From assembly GCF_013393905.1 (NCBI RefSeq), contig NZ_CP040272.1, positions 2,418,001-2,482,000 of the forward strand: a DNA stretch of 64,000 nucleotides. Direction: 5' to 3'. This DNA comes from Nostoc sp. C052 (lineage in GTDB: Bacteria; Cyanobacteriota; Cyanobacteriia; Cyanobacteriales; Nostocaceae). Below the pieces are notes generated by a model, which saw only the letters and a list, made by a program, of their open reading frames with translations, ran no database searches and was not told the origin of the DNA. A program made the translations under genes and the position numbers. Shown here piece after piece: positions 37,678-46,705 of this stretch (position 1 is its first letter; each line of letters starts with the position of its first letter).

Positions 37678-40600
37678 ATGAAAGAAAGACAAAAAATAAC
37701 TAGGTTTAACGGAATATCAAAGTGGTTATCTAACTCAGTTAGTGAATCTGAAGATAAGCGGTACACACATCGTCTCCTCAAAGAAGATAAAAGCCAACGA
37801 GATATAATTATCAATGAATTAATATTAATCGTTCAAAAATCCCATGAAGATGCTCGATATCGTCTTCGTAAATTAGCAGGAAATTCTCTTTTTCCATTTG
37901 GGGATTTTTCAGAAAGCGATCCAAGCTATGGCTATCCTAAACGTCTTAATATTATATCCCGTCAAGGTTATTTTGGAGAGATATTTTCAGGAATCATTGC
38001 TGAGAATTTTGCTCCTTTTGGGCAGGATGATTGGGAAGTTCCTGCTTTTCTTTTTCGATTTCATCTAGTTGAGTTTCAGCATTTAGAATTTATAAATCAA
38101 ACTGAATAGATTGCAAAAAAGCGCCCTGGACGTACAGGTGATGATTGTCTTGCTTTTTTACGTAACAGTGAAGGAGTAATTATTGCTTCTCTAGTTTGTG
38201 AAGCTAAATGCACAACTAATCATTATACAGAAATGATAGCTGAAGCACATAAAAAGGCAAGTGTACCTCATATAAAACCTGTTGATATCCCACAAATAAT
38301 TGAGATTTTGCAGGATTACGATGATCCTTTTTCATCTGAATGGGTTAATTCTCTAAGAGTTTTGTGGCTAGAAAAAGTTGATATAAATTATGAACGCTGT
38401 GATTTAATTAGTTATATATGTGGTAAACATCCTGTTAAAAATCCCACATGGATATCTCCCGAAAAACCACACGAAGAATATACAGCAGGAAGAAGACTTG
38501 AAGCAGTTGAAATTCATCTTCATGAAGTTGAAAATCTTGTTACAACTGTCTATAATCAGCCAGCAATTGTAACACCTTCAGTAAATATTTCTACCCAGAC
38601 AGTTCAAGAACCAGATGATTCAGAGGTTGAAAAAGCAAACTCTGATGTCATAGTAGAGGGAGAAGTTCTGCAAAATGAGATGACTCAACCAAGTAACGAA
38701 GTCATTGCTTTAGCGAAAGAACTACAAAATAATCTGGCAGGTAGCAGACTAACACCAGCAATTGCAAAACTTTATAGCCAACATACCAGACTTCGCGCAG
38801 GAGGAAAGGGATTAACTGGGTGGCGAGAAGATGAAGCGGGTGAACGATTAAATGATGCTATGCGCCTTGTTGAGGCTGCATTTATCCAGCGAGAAGTTGG
38901 AGATACTAATTGGCGTAATGGAATGCTACGGGCTGGTGAGTTATTTGAATGGCTATCTCATCCCCAACTAAACCCGGATTTTTTACCAATTCGTTTACTT
39001 GCAGCAGCTGTATATGAACTTGCTGGTTATCCTGCTAGGGCTGCGGGTTTACTCAATGAAGATATAAGTGAGGGAGTAGAGTCAGAAATTTTACGTTCTT
39101 TGCTAAAAGCTGATTTTCCCAATTTATTGCAACAGCTGACAGAATATTGGGCAACTGCAACATCATCAAATTTCCAAACTGAAACAAGTCTTCTTTGGGA
39201 TGACGCTGATACAGGTGCTGACAGGTTTAACAAGTTGATTGTTAAAGAAACTGCTAGTTCTTTAGGAATTTTATGTGCAAAAATGCGCTGGGGAAATGAA
39301 CCAAGATTAGAAAGAGCTATTGAAAAGCTTTCTGATATTGCTAAGGTGCTTCTTCATGGACACGACACTTATTCTTGGCTTTTAGGAAAATTGTGTGCTG
39401 AAGTTACGTCTGTATATATACAAACTTCTCTACGACATCATCTAGAATTGCTTTCTCAGATGATTACTCCAAATGGTAGAAATTTCTTAGAACGTTATTT
39501 ACGTCAAAGTTATCAAAAGTGTAAAGCTTTAGCATGGCGTTCTCAAATTTGTGGAATTGAACGACTGGTAACAGCAGAATCATTTGCACTCTGTACCCCT
39601 ACAGGTTCAGGAAAAACAACGATAGCTGAAATTGCAATTTTGCAAAGTTTGTTTTTTGAAACAACAAACTCTAAGAGCTTAAGTAACTCTGCTCCTTTAG
39701 TAATTTACTTGGTGCCAAGCAGAGCGCTTGCTACAGAAGTTGAATCAAGTTTGTCTCGTGTTTTAAAGCGCTCCACTAATAACAATGTCATAGTTACAGG
39801 TTTATATGGAGGTACTGACTGGGGTCCAACAGATGTATGGCTGACATCAGAACAGCCAACAGTTTTAATTTGCACTTATGAAAAAGCAGAAGCTTTGATG
39901 AAATTTCTAGGGACTCTATTTATCCGCAGAGTGTCGCTTATTGTACTTGATGAAGCCCATACAGTTCAATTTGATGGTAATAAAAATTCTTTGCAGAAAG
40001 CTGAAAATAGAGCCTTACGCTTGGAATCTTTAGGTGCAAGACTGTTTACCTATGTAGAACAAAATCACAGCCGAATTGTTGCGCTATCCGCTGTTGCTTC
40101 AGAAACAGAAGTAGCATTAGCAAGTTGGATAGAGAATCAAACCAATGCTAGCCCAGCAAAGACATATTACAGAAGTACACGCCAATTAATAGGCCGGCTT
40201 GAATGTCTCACAGGAAGAGGATTTAGAATAAACTATGACTTACTTGATGGTAGAAGATTAAGATTTGAGGAAGATGGTCAAGCCACACCCTTCATTCAGA
40301 GTCCATTTCTAACATATCCCCCTGCTGGTACATTAGAAACACACAAAAGTTCTGGAAAGCGTGTTCGCCCTTATCTATTCTGGACTGCACCACTATCTTA
40401 CAACAATAAGCTTTCTGAAGCAGAATCATCAGCAATTGAAACTCTAGATTCACTGGATAGTATTTTACTGTCTGCAATTGTCGAAATTGAGCATCTAACA
40501 GCAAAAGATTTAAGCCCTAATGAGTTGGAAGAGCAACTTCAAAAAATTTGGCGGCGAAGCTTTGCATATTATGCTAGTTTCGAACAAGAAAGATTAGAAA

Positions 40601-41556
40601 ATTTATTTATCAAGCGAGGTAGAGCATTAAAAACAGAAATTTATAGTAATTATTCACAGCGTCGGCGTTTGTATCGTACCAGTCTGCCACCGCGTGCTGG
40701 AAATGAACTTTTAACTATTTATCCTAGACTTAAAGAACAATTAGCATTGGGTGGAAATTATGCTATTTGGACAGTAGAAAAACGCTTTAATTATATTCAA
40801 AATATAGTTATTATTTTAACCAGTTTATCGAAGTTTAAACTAGATGACACGTCAGGAAATGTTACTTGGAATGAAATATTAGGATGGTGGCTTGACCCTA
40901 ATAAAGCAATTAAAAAACCGAAACCGACTCAAATTTCAAGATGGCATTCATATATTAGTCAAAATTTTGGATATAGATTTAACTGGGGCTTAGGAAGTGT
41001 TATTGCACTAGCAATAGATGAAGCTTTTGGTGGCGAGTTAGTTGAATCATCATTGGAAAACTGGTCACAAATTGGGCTACCTTGGATTGTTTTCTGGATG
41101 AAAGAACTTATTGTATGGGGAACCTTAGATCCTGTAGCTGCATATTTGCTTGCTAAAGTAGAAGATGTAACAACTCGTAAACAAGCTGAAGAATTAGCGC
41201 AAACTTACTATCAGTATATTCGCGAAAGAGAATCGGAGCCAAATGAATATCTTAATGCAGTTAATATCAAAAACTGGGTAGAACAATCATTTTCCAGTGT
41301 TGAACGACATTTACCAACTCCCAAACCTGCTAATCAAATTAATGTCAATCTGCTGAAAGATTTCAGTAAAGCTCTAAGTAAAAATTGGAGAGTAGTAACA
41401 GTAGAAATTGGGGATGATATTCAATGGTTTGATTTAGCAGGATTTCCACTCGCAATTTGCCAAAAGCCTGAGAAGTGGCAGTCTAATTTTCTAAATACCT
41501 ATGACTTTATGCTAGATGCGGAAAATCGATTTGTTTCGTCAAATATTTATGTTTGA
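37678..41556 (+). pseudogene. Nuclease-helicase fusion gene interrupted by an in-frame TAG
   Basis: One reading frame of 1293 codons runs through this stretch and is broken only by TAG at 38107-38109. Before the stop it encodes 143 residues (MKERQKITRF and onward). After it the frame stays open and encodes GDDCLAFLRN and LVCEAKC, a PD-(D/E)XK-like nuclease pattern, before the next ATG at 38233. The remainder is a superfamily 2 helicase with motif I TPTGSGKTT, motif Ia VPSRALATEV, motif II LDEAH and motif III-like ALSAVAS. I cannot find motifs V and VI (the QxxGRxGR type), so the second RecA lobe seems missing. The nuclease-helicase layout recalls antiphage systems such as Hachiman (HamA/HamB) but homology is unproven. 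The DNA is AT-rich and the gene lies in an accessory block; decay is the simplest reading. Confidence 0.75.
38233..41556 (+). CDS. Downstream frame of the interrupted helicase (starting after the TAG)
   Basis: If the TAG is real and not read through, translation could restart at ATG 38233 and give 1107 residues. That product would carry DEAD/DEAH-type motifs I (residues about 455-463), Ia, II and III but would lack the D...EAK residues of the nuclease part, which lie upstream of the ATG. There is no convincing ribosome binding site before it. The last 10 bases overlap the 3' end of the convergent P450 gene. Confidence 0.6.
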   Translation: MIAEAHKKASVPHIKPVDIPQIIEILQDYDDPFSSEWVNSLRVLWLEKVDINYERCDLISYICGKHPVKNPTWISPEKPHEEYTAGRRLEAVEIHLHEVENLVTTVYNQPAIVTPSVNISTQTVQEPDDSEVEKANSDVIVEGEVLQNEMTQPSNEVIALAKELQNNLAGSRLTPAIAKLYSQHTRLRAGGKGLTGWREDEAGERLNDAMRLVEAAFIQREVGDTNWRNGMLRAGELFEWLSHPQLNPDFLPIRLLAAAVYELAGYPARAAGLLNEDISEGVESEILRSLLKADFPNLLQQLTEYWATATSSNFQTETSLLWDDADTGADRFNKLIVKETASSLGILCAKMRWGNEPRLERAIEKLSDIAKVLLHGHDTYSWLLGKLCAEVTSVYIQTSLRHHLELLSQMITPNGRNFLERYLRQSYQKCKALAWRSQICGIERLVTAESFALCTPTGSGKTTIAEIAILQSLFFETTNSKSLSNSAPLVIYLVPSRALATEVESSLSRVLKRSTNNNVIVTGLYGGTDWGPTDVWLTSEQPTVLICTYEKAEALMKFLGTLFIRRVSLIVLDEAHTVQFDGNKNSLQKAENRALRLESLGARLFTYVEQNHSRIVALSAVASETEVALASWIENQTNASPAKTYYRSTRQLIGRLECLTGRGFRINYDLLDGRRLRFEEDGQATPFIQSPFLTYPPAGTLETHKSSGKRVRPYLFWTAPLSYNNKLSEAESSAIETLDSLDSILLSAIVEIEHLTAKDLSPNELEEQLQKIWRRSFAYYASFEQERLENLFIKRGRALKTEIYSNYSQRRRLYRTSLPPRAGNELLTIYPRLKEQLALGGNYAIWTVEKRFNYIQNIVIILTSLSKFKLDDTSGNVTWNEILGWWLDPNKAIKKPKPTQISRWHSYISQNFGYRFNWGLGSVIALAIDEAFGGELVESSLENWSQIGLPWIVFWMKELIVWGTLDPVAAYLLAKVEDVTTRKQAEELAQTYYQYIRERESEPNEYLNAVNIKNWVEQSFSSVERHLPTPKPANQINVNLLKDFSKALSKNWRVVTVEIGDDIQWFDLAGFPLAICQKPEKWQSNFLNTYDFMLDAENRFVSSNIYV

Positions 41557-42911
41557 CTCTTCAAGGGATGCGTTATCACCAAAGGTTCAATATATGCTTG
41601 TAGAGTATCTTTAACTTTAGAAGGCTGACGAACTGGAGCGATCGCAGAATAATCCGGTTTTACTGTCCAGTCGTAATGACGAAGCAGTGTGGAAAGCACA
41701 ATTTTCATTTCCATTTGGGCAAATTCCATACCTAAACAACTGTGCGAACCATAACCAAAACCCATTAGTGCCAAAGGATGTTTCTTATCTTCTTCGCGAG
41801 GTGGTGCAAAGCGATCGGGGTCGAAGCGATCGGGATCGGTGTACAGTTCTGGTAAACGGTGAGTCAGCATGGGTGAGATAGTCACAAACCAACCTGCTGG
41901 GATACGATAGCCTCTATACTCAATATCCTTGAGAACTCCACGGTTATAGGCATACACTGGCGGATAGAGCCGTTCTACTTCTTTTAGTACGTTGGTTAAC
42001 TGTGGAAGTTGTTTGAGATGGGACAAGCTAAGGGAATTATCTCCCACAACTGCTAATTGTTCTTGGCGTAGTCGTTCTCGCCATTCTGGGTGATTACCTA
42101 ATTCAAAGATTACCCAAGTCAGCAAGGAGGCTGTAGTTTCATGTCCAGCAAACAGCAGTAGTAATGCTTCGTTGATTACCTGTGCTTCGCTCAATTTATT
42201 ACCGTCTTCATCAACAGCCGCTAAAAGTAATCCCAACACATCTTTTGACTCTTCTAAGTTACCTTGCTCCATACGTTGGGCGATTACTTCACGTAAGAAA
42301 GCCACTAACTTACCCCTAGCATTTTGACCGCGACCATATAAAGTAAAAGGGACATTCCATTTGACTATCGCCATACTGCTATCTATCAGTTGTGTAAACC
42401 ACTGACTGGTTTGCTCAACTTCGCTCTTGTTCTGACTTCCCAAGAACAGGCGAGTCGCAACTATCAGAGTCAGCTGGCGGAAACTAGAATTTAAAGGAAT
42501 CGTTTCTCGCTCTCCCCAATCTTTGAGGAAGTCTTGCACAATATTTTGAATAGTATCGAAGTATGTAGCGATCGCTTTTCCGTGAAATGCTGGATACATC
42601 AAGCGACGGGTGAGCCGATGTTCTTCCCCATCTTGTAATAAAATATTGTTGCCAAATGTTGATTCTAGGAAATACCAACCGATTCGCGACGACATATTTT
42701 CCGCTTGTTCTACCAGCACCAGCCGATTAGCATCAGGGCCGATTAAATAAGCACGTTTGTATCCCATGACACTCGTCTTAAAAACTGAACCATGCTGCTG
42801 GAATCGTCGCCATATATACAGTTCTAAATCCCGAAATATTTCCAAAGTCTCGCCTAAAATGGGAAAACCATAGCTACCAGGCATTTCCTCGGCGGATTTT
42901 AACTTCTGCAT
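41547..42911 (-). CDS. Cytochrome P450, CYP120-like
   Basis: This 454-residue haem monooxygenase has the I-helix oxygen-binding motif AGHETTAS, the K-helix ExxR in EVERLYPP, PDRFDPDRF and the haem-ligand loop FGYGSHSCLG with the axial Cys. There is no membrane anchor, as in other bacterial P450s. Overall features are like the cyanobacterial CYP120 family, whose Synechocystis member oxidises retinoids, so a retinoid- or carotenoid-derived substrate is possible but inferred. No redox partner is nearby. Its 3' end overlaps the tail of the helicase gene by 10 bases. Confidence 0.93.
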   Translation of the reverse strand: MQKLKSAEEMPGSYGFPILGETLEIFRDLELYIWRRFQQHGSVFKTSVMGYKRAYLIGPDANRLVLVEQAENMSSRIGWYFLESTFGNNILLQDGEEHRLTRRLMYPAFHGKAIATYFDTIQNIVQDFLKDWGERETIPLNSSFRQLTLIVATRLFLGSQNKSEVEQTSQWFTQLIDSSMAIVKWNVPFTLYGRGQNARGKLVAFLREVIAQRMEQGNLEESKDVLGLLLAAVDEDGNKLSEAQVINEALLLLFAGHETTASLLTWVIFELGNHPEWRERLRQEQLAVVGDNSLSLSHLKQLPQLTNVLKEVERLYPPVYAYNRGVLKDIEYRGYRIPAGWFVTISPMLTHRLPELYTDPDRFDPDRFAPPREEDKKHPLALMGFGYGSHSCLGMEFAQMEMKIVLSTLLRHYDWTVKPDYSAIAPVRQPSKVKDTLQAYIEPLVITHPLKSQT

Positions 42912-43240
42912 ATTTAAGTACCTCCAGCAGTAATTAGCTACAGTATCTACTTAATTGTAAAGCGCAGTTAGGCTTTGCAAATTTAAGTTACCAATCGCGG
43001 TAGAGTTTTGCTGGGTAAAACATAATCTCTTCATTAGGGAATCAGACTTGTTTATACACCGTAGTGTGCAGATTCAGGCAGAGACATTAAAGGTAGCTTT
43101 GGCTCTTTGGGGTTCTTGGAGTTTAATAAGTAATCAAGCTGACACAGCATTAGATATATTTAACTATGTTTGAGAAAAATTATTCCTAGTCAAGACTTTG
43201 CTAATATTATCAAAACGTATTATATGCAACGTGTCATTTT
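42912..43240. other. Divergent spacer between the P450 gene and ccbP
   Basis: The spacer is AT-rich and has no long gene. It contains the small open frame at 43048-43173. No clear promoter boxes can be fixed. Confidence 0.4.
43048..43173 (+). CDS. Possible 41-residue small protein or gene remnant
   Basis: A TTG-started frame, with AGGGA seven bases upstream, encodes MFIHRSVQIQAETLKVALAL and about 20 more residues ending DIFNYV. The sequence is protein-like, amphipathic and helical. It may be a real small protein or the tail of a decayed gene. Confidence 0.3.
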   Translation: MFIHRSVQIQAETLKVALALWGSWSLISNQADTALDIFNYV

Positions 43241-43621
43241 ATGCCTAGTGTTGAAGCCGACGAAAACCGAGAGCATCGCATTAAAACAGAGATTATTGTA
43301 GATGCTGAAGACAAAGAAGACAGGGCTATGGGTTGGTACTATTACCTCGAAGAGACTCTAAATTTTCCCTTTCTGGCAAAATGGACTAAGAAAGGACGCA
43401 AATCAGCTGCCGCCGAGGAGAAACAAGTCGAAGTCTTGGGAATGGCCCCAGATGATGAGTGCTTAAAAGATATGTTTGTAGAAGTTGCTTATATTAATGG
43501 TAAGGATGATGATGTATATTCTGCAAGGTTGTCTGAAATAGCAGCTATTGACGCTGACAGTGAAACTCAAGAAGCGATCGCAGACTGGCTCTATTGGATT
43601 GCTAGAGAATATAAATTTTAA
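43241..43621 (+). CDS. ccbP: CcbP-type cyanobacterial calcium-binding protein
   Basis: This 126-residue acidic protein matches the CcbP family: REHRIKTEIIVDAEDKEDRA, then MGWYYYLEETLNFPFLAKW, and an acidic C-terminal half (MAPDDECLKDMFVEVAY, ending in IADWLYWIAREYKF). In Anabaena PCC 7120, CcbP binds calcium and its removal accompanies heterocyst differentiation, so this gene supports a Nostocales origin. It has no EF-hand; calcium is bound by acidic surface residues. It is cytosolic and single. The assignment is from sequence pattern memory. Confidence 0.8.
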   Translation: MPSVEADENREHRIKTEIIVDAEDKEDRAMGWYYYLEETLNFPFLAKWTKKGRKSAAAEEKQVEVLGMAPDDECLKDMFVEVAYINGKDDDVYSARLSEIAAIDADSETQEAIADWLYWIAREYKF

Positions 43622-43624
43622 ATT

Positions 43625-44185
43625 CTAGGACAAATAGCGAATGACGCGGCAGGGATTACCGGCAGCGACAACATTTTCAGGTATATCTTTGACAACTACA
43701 CTGCCAGCACCAATGGTTGTATTATCACCAATAGTTACACCTGGACAAATAATTGCACTGCCACCAATCCAGACATTATTACCAATGTTGATTGGAGCAG
43801 CTAATTCTCTGCCAGAAAGACGAATTTCTGGCTCTGTAGGATGATAAGCAGTATAAATTTGCACATAAGGAGCGCACAAGACATTTTCACCAATGTGAAC
43901 TGGATTACAGTCTAAAATTACACAGCCATAGTTCATATATAATTTGTCGCCAGCGAAAATATTACTGCCATAGTCACAGTGAAAAGGTGGCACAATTACT
44001 ATTTTTTCACCGATTCTGCCAAATAATTCTTGCAAAATTTGCTGTCGTTGCTCTTGCTGTTCTTCGGTTGTAGAATTGTACCTCCGCAACAGACGACTAG
44101 CTCGCTTATTTTCGGCAGCCAATTCTGGATCTTCTGCCAAATATAATTCGCCTGCGAGCATTTTCTGTTTTTCAGTTTTTTCCAT
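43625..44185 (-). CDS. Maltose O-acetyltransferase family protein
   Basis: The 186-residue protein is a left-handed beta-helix acetyltransferase of the Maa/NodL/LacA type. The N-terminal helical part (EKQKMLAGELYLAEDPELAAE) is followed by hexapeptide repeats and the catalytic-site region QIYTAYHPTEPEIR, then NNVWIGGSAIICPGVTIGDN. It would move acetyl from acetyl-CoA to a sugar; maltose or glucose is the family standard but the true acceptor is unknown. It is cytosolic and convergent with ccbP, three bases apart. Confidence 0.92.
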   Translation of the reverse strand: MEKTEKQKMLAGELYLAEDPELAAENKRASRLLRRYNSTTEEQQEQRQQILQELFGRIGEKIVIVPPFHCDYGSNIFAGDKLYMNYGCVILDCNPVHIGENVLCAPYVQIYTAYHPTEPEIRLSGRELAAPINIGNNVWIGGSAIICPGVTIGDNTTIGAGSVVVKDIPENVVAAGNPCRVIRYLS

Positions 44186-44496
44186 GACTGACTTATTTGA
44201 AAAAGGGACTGGGGATTAGGGACTCTTGATTGGGAAAATTATTCGGAGATTCAGACTACTAGCGTCTCCTAGAGAAGAAAACTCTCAATACTTGTCGGTT
44301 AAGGGGAAAGGGGAAGGAAAAAACCTTTAACCTTTTCCCAAAACCCAATTCCGAGTTAAAAATGCAAAACCTACGCAGTATTGAGAAAACTCTTTCTAGT
44401 CCCCAATCCCGGAGCATGATTCCTAAGAGATTTGCTGCGCCGAAGTCTCTTAATTCTGGTGCGACAAGTTGAACTGGCAGTAGAAAGGACTATTAA
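44186..44496. other. Spacer containing a MITE-like element
   Basis: No gene is visible. The central part is the element at 44286-44383; the rest shows no feature I can support. Confidence 0.45.
44286..44383. repeat. MITE-like element with CAATACTTG termini
   Basis: The element starts CAATACTTGTCGGTTAAG and ends GCAGTATTG, with a purine-rich/pyrimidine-rich centre (GGGGAAAGGGGAAGG and ACCTTTAACC). It is the counterpart of the element at 5767-5858. Confidence 0.6.
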
Positions 44497-45777
44497 CTAA
44501 AATATGGCATAAGTAGCTTTTCCCTGGCGTTTAGCTCGGTACATAGCAATATCAGCATCCCGTAGCAAAGTTGCAGGCTCCTCATGATTACTAAAATTCC
44601 AAGTAATACCAATGCTAGCTGTAGTAGATAATTGATATCCATTGAGGTTAACTGGCAATCGTAGGGAGTCTTGAATACGTTTGGCAACATTGGTAGCATC
44701 GGTAATGTCTTTAATATCCTCTAAAAGAACTGTAAACTCATCACCACCAAATCGTGCTACAGTATCGCCACCACGTAAACACGACTCTAAACGTCTAGCG
44801 ATCGCTATTAAAAAATCATCCCCGATTCCATGCCCAAAGCGATCGTTAATCTCTTTAAAACCATCTAAATCCAAAAATAAAACTGCAAAATAATAATCGC
44901 TTCTGCGTTTACTACGTTCAATAGTTTGTCTGAGCCGATCTAAGAATAAAACACGATTCGGTAATGCTGTCAGCCCATCATAAAACGCATTACGGATCAG
45001 TTGCGCCTCTGTCTGCTTGCGTTTGGTGATATCTTGAAAAATTAAAACCGCGCCAGTAATATTACCATCTCGATCGCGGATGGGTGAAATATTATCCCCA
45101 ATCGCTATTTCTCTACCATCTTTTGTAATCAGTGTACAGTTTTCTGGTAAATTGAAAATTTCACCTGCTTCCATTACATCTGTGGCTAAATTTTCAATTG
45201 TTTCTCCTACATCTTTGTCAACTAAGTTAACAATTTCTACTAAATCTTTACCAAACGCTTCACTTTGCTTCCAACCAGTGATTCGTTCTGCGATGGGATT
45301 CATCATTTGAATAGAACCATTTGCATAAGTCACAATCACTGCACAGCCCATACTGTTAATAATTGTCGCTAGCCTCTGTTTTTCTTCGTATAATATCTTT
45401 TTGCTTTGATGTTTGTACAGAGCCATTTCAATCGCAAAATGTAAATCTCTTTCAATAACTGGTTTGACTATGTAGCTAAAAGGCTCACTTAGCTGATTTT
45501 TATGTAATGTTTTATATTCCAAACACTCTGTTAGATATACTACAGGTACATGAAAGTGATTCTGGATAATATCTGCTACGTGTACACCGTCAATTTCCCC
45601 AGCTAGGCAAATATCAATTAATACTAAATGTGGATGAGTTTCTGCTACTTTTTTTATTGCCTCTTTACCAGACTTAGTTATTTCTGAAACGGAATAACCT
45701 AGTTTTTGTAAACTTTTTCTAATATTTGAGGCGAGAATTTTTTCATCCTCAACAACTAGGATTTTGCGGGCGAGCAT
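44497..45777 (-). CDS. Response regulator with PAS and GGDEF domains
   Basis: The 426-residue protein has a receiver (about residues 5-120; VVEDEK, LIDICLAGEIDG, VKPV), a PAS/PAC domain (about 135-255, ending FQDITKRKQTE) and a GGDEF domain (about 265-425) with intact active-site RFGGDEF. It would act as a diguanylate cyclase that makes c-di-GMP when phosphorylated. There is no EAL domain. The receiver reads DICLAGEIDG around the acceptor Asp, like regulators paired with hybrid kinases. It is single; the kinase partner is unknown. Confidence 0.92.
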   Translation of the reverse strand: MLARKILVVEDEKILASNIRKSLQKLGYSVSEITKSGKEAIKKVAETHPHLVLIDICLAGEIDGVHVADIIQNHFHVPVVYLTECLEYKTLHKNQLSEPFSYIVKPVIERDLHFAIEMALYKHQSKKILYEEKQRLATIINSMGCAVIVTYANGSIQMMNPIAERITGWKQSEAFGKDLVEIVNLVDKDVGETIENLATDVMEAGEIFNLPENCTLITKDGREIAIGDNISPIRDRDGNITGAVLIFQDITKRKQTEAQLIRNAFYDGLTALPNRVLFLDRLRQTIERSKRRSDYYFAVLFLDLDGFKEINDRFGHGIGDDFLIAIARRLESCLRGGDTVARFGGDEFTVLLEDIKDITDATNVAKRIQDSLRLPVNLNGYQLSTTASIGITWNFSNHEEPATLLRDADIAMYRAKRQGKATYAIF

Positions 45778-46705
45778 GTTACAATAACCTGTTTGCTAAG
45801 GTTCAGATTTTTGCTGTCAGTGTCAAACTCGATCGAAAAGTAATTATTTTATCATAAACAATATCTAAGTAACCTGTCTTTTTGCTTGATATCAATACTA
45901 AATTAACGAGTAAATAGCGTCATGTTATTAACCTCCAGTAATTTCTGTGCTTGTCAAAGCTAATTATGATTGCTCCATGCAGTTAATACCATGTTATTAA
46001 CATCTATTCAAATTACCATGTAATTGTAAGCATTCAATGACTGATTTTAAAACGTATACAATAATTTTTCTTCGGAGAAGCATAAATGCTAAGTATAGTA
46101 TTTATGTAAAAATTAATCAAGAATAAAAGTTCATAAGATCACGACATACTACTTTAATATAAGTTAAGAAAATTATAGAGTGTGTCGTATATCATATCAT
46201 AATGTACCATTTGATCAATTGATATTAAACATTAATAACTATCTAAAATTTAAGAGTTCAATATCACTTTATCCAGAAATATTTTTCTCAGTCTGGGTCT
46301 AAATTACCGTCTGAAACTGTCTTAAATATTGAATTTTGATTGAAATAGTATTACTTATAAATATTCACCGCTGCTAGTTAATTCTTAACAAGAAAGAATT
46401 CAGGAGTCAGGAGCTATAATTCACTTCTGAATCCCCGACGAGAGTGATTCTGAAGCCTTATCAGAGCTTTTATTGCTTTGCTCCTAAATTCTGACTTCTG
46501 AATTCTTATTCAATCAAAAATCTTACGATCTGAAAATGTGCAAGTTAAATACTCATCAGCAGATCGCGGAATTTTGTGTTTTTTTAATCGTGAGCCAATG
46601 CTAGGGGGAATGGCAGGAAAAATTCTCTTTGTGAGATACTTCTACGCTCCATATAACCCCTTTTTTTACTAGCTTGTAGATATTGAAAAAAACACATTTT
46701 GTGCT
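45778..46705. other. Long AT-rich intergenic region
   Basis: No gene is visible in these 928 bases. TTAACCTCC and CATGTTATTAAC units repeat near 45920-46020. An imperfect inverted repeat (AAGAATTCAGGAGTCAGGAG and its counterpart) lies at 46394-46509. I see no tRNA or clear small RNA, though the size would allow a regulatory RNA. Confidence 0.45.
46394..46509. repeat. Imperfect inverted repeat, GAATTCAGGAGTCAGGAGC type
   Basis: AAGAATTCAGGAGTCAGGAG at the left is roughly complementary to GCTCCTAAATTCTGACTTC and TGAATTCTT at the right. The pair encloses about 65 bases. It is MITE-like or a folded dispersed repeat with no coding capacity. Confidence 0.5.
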
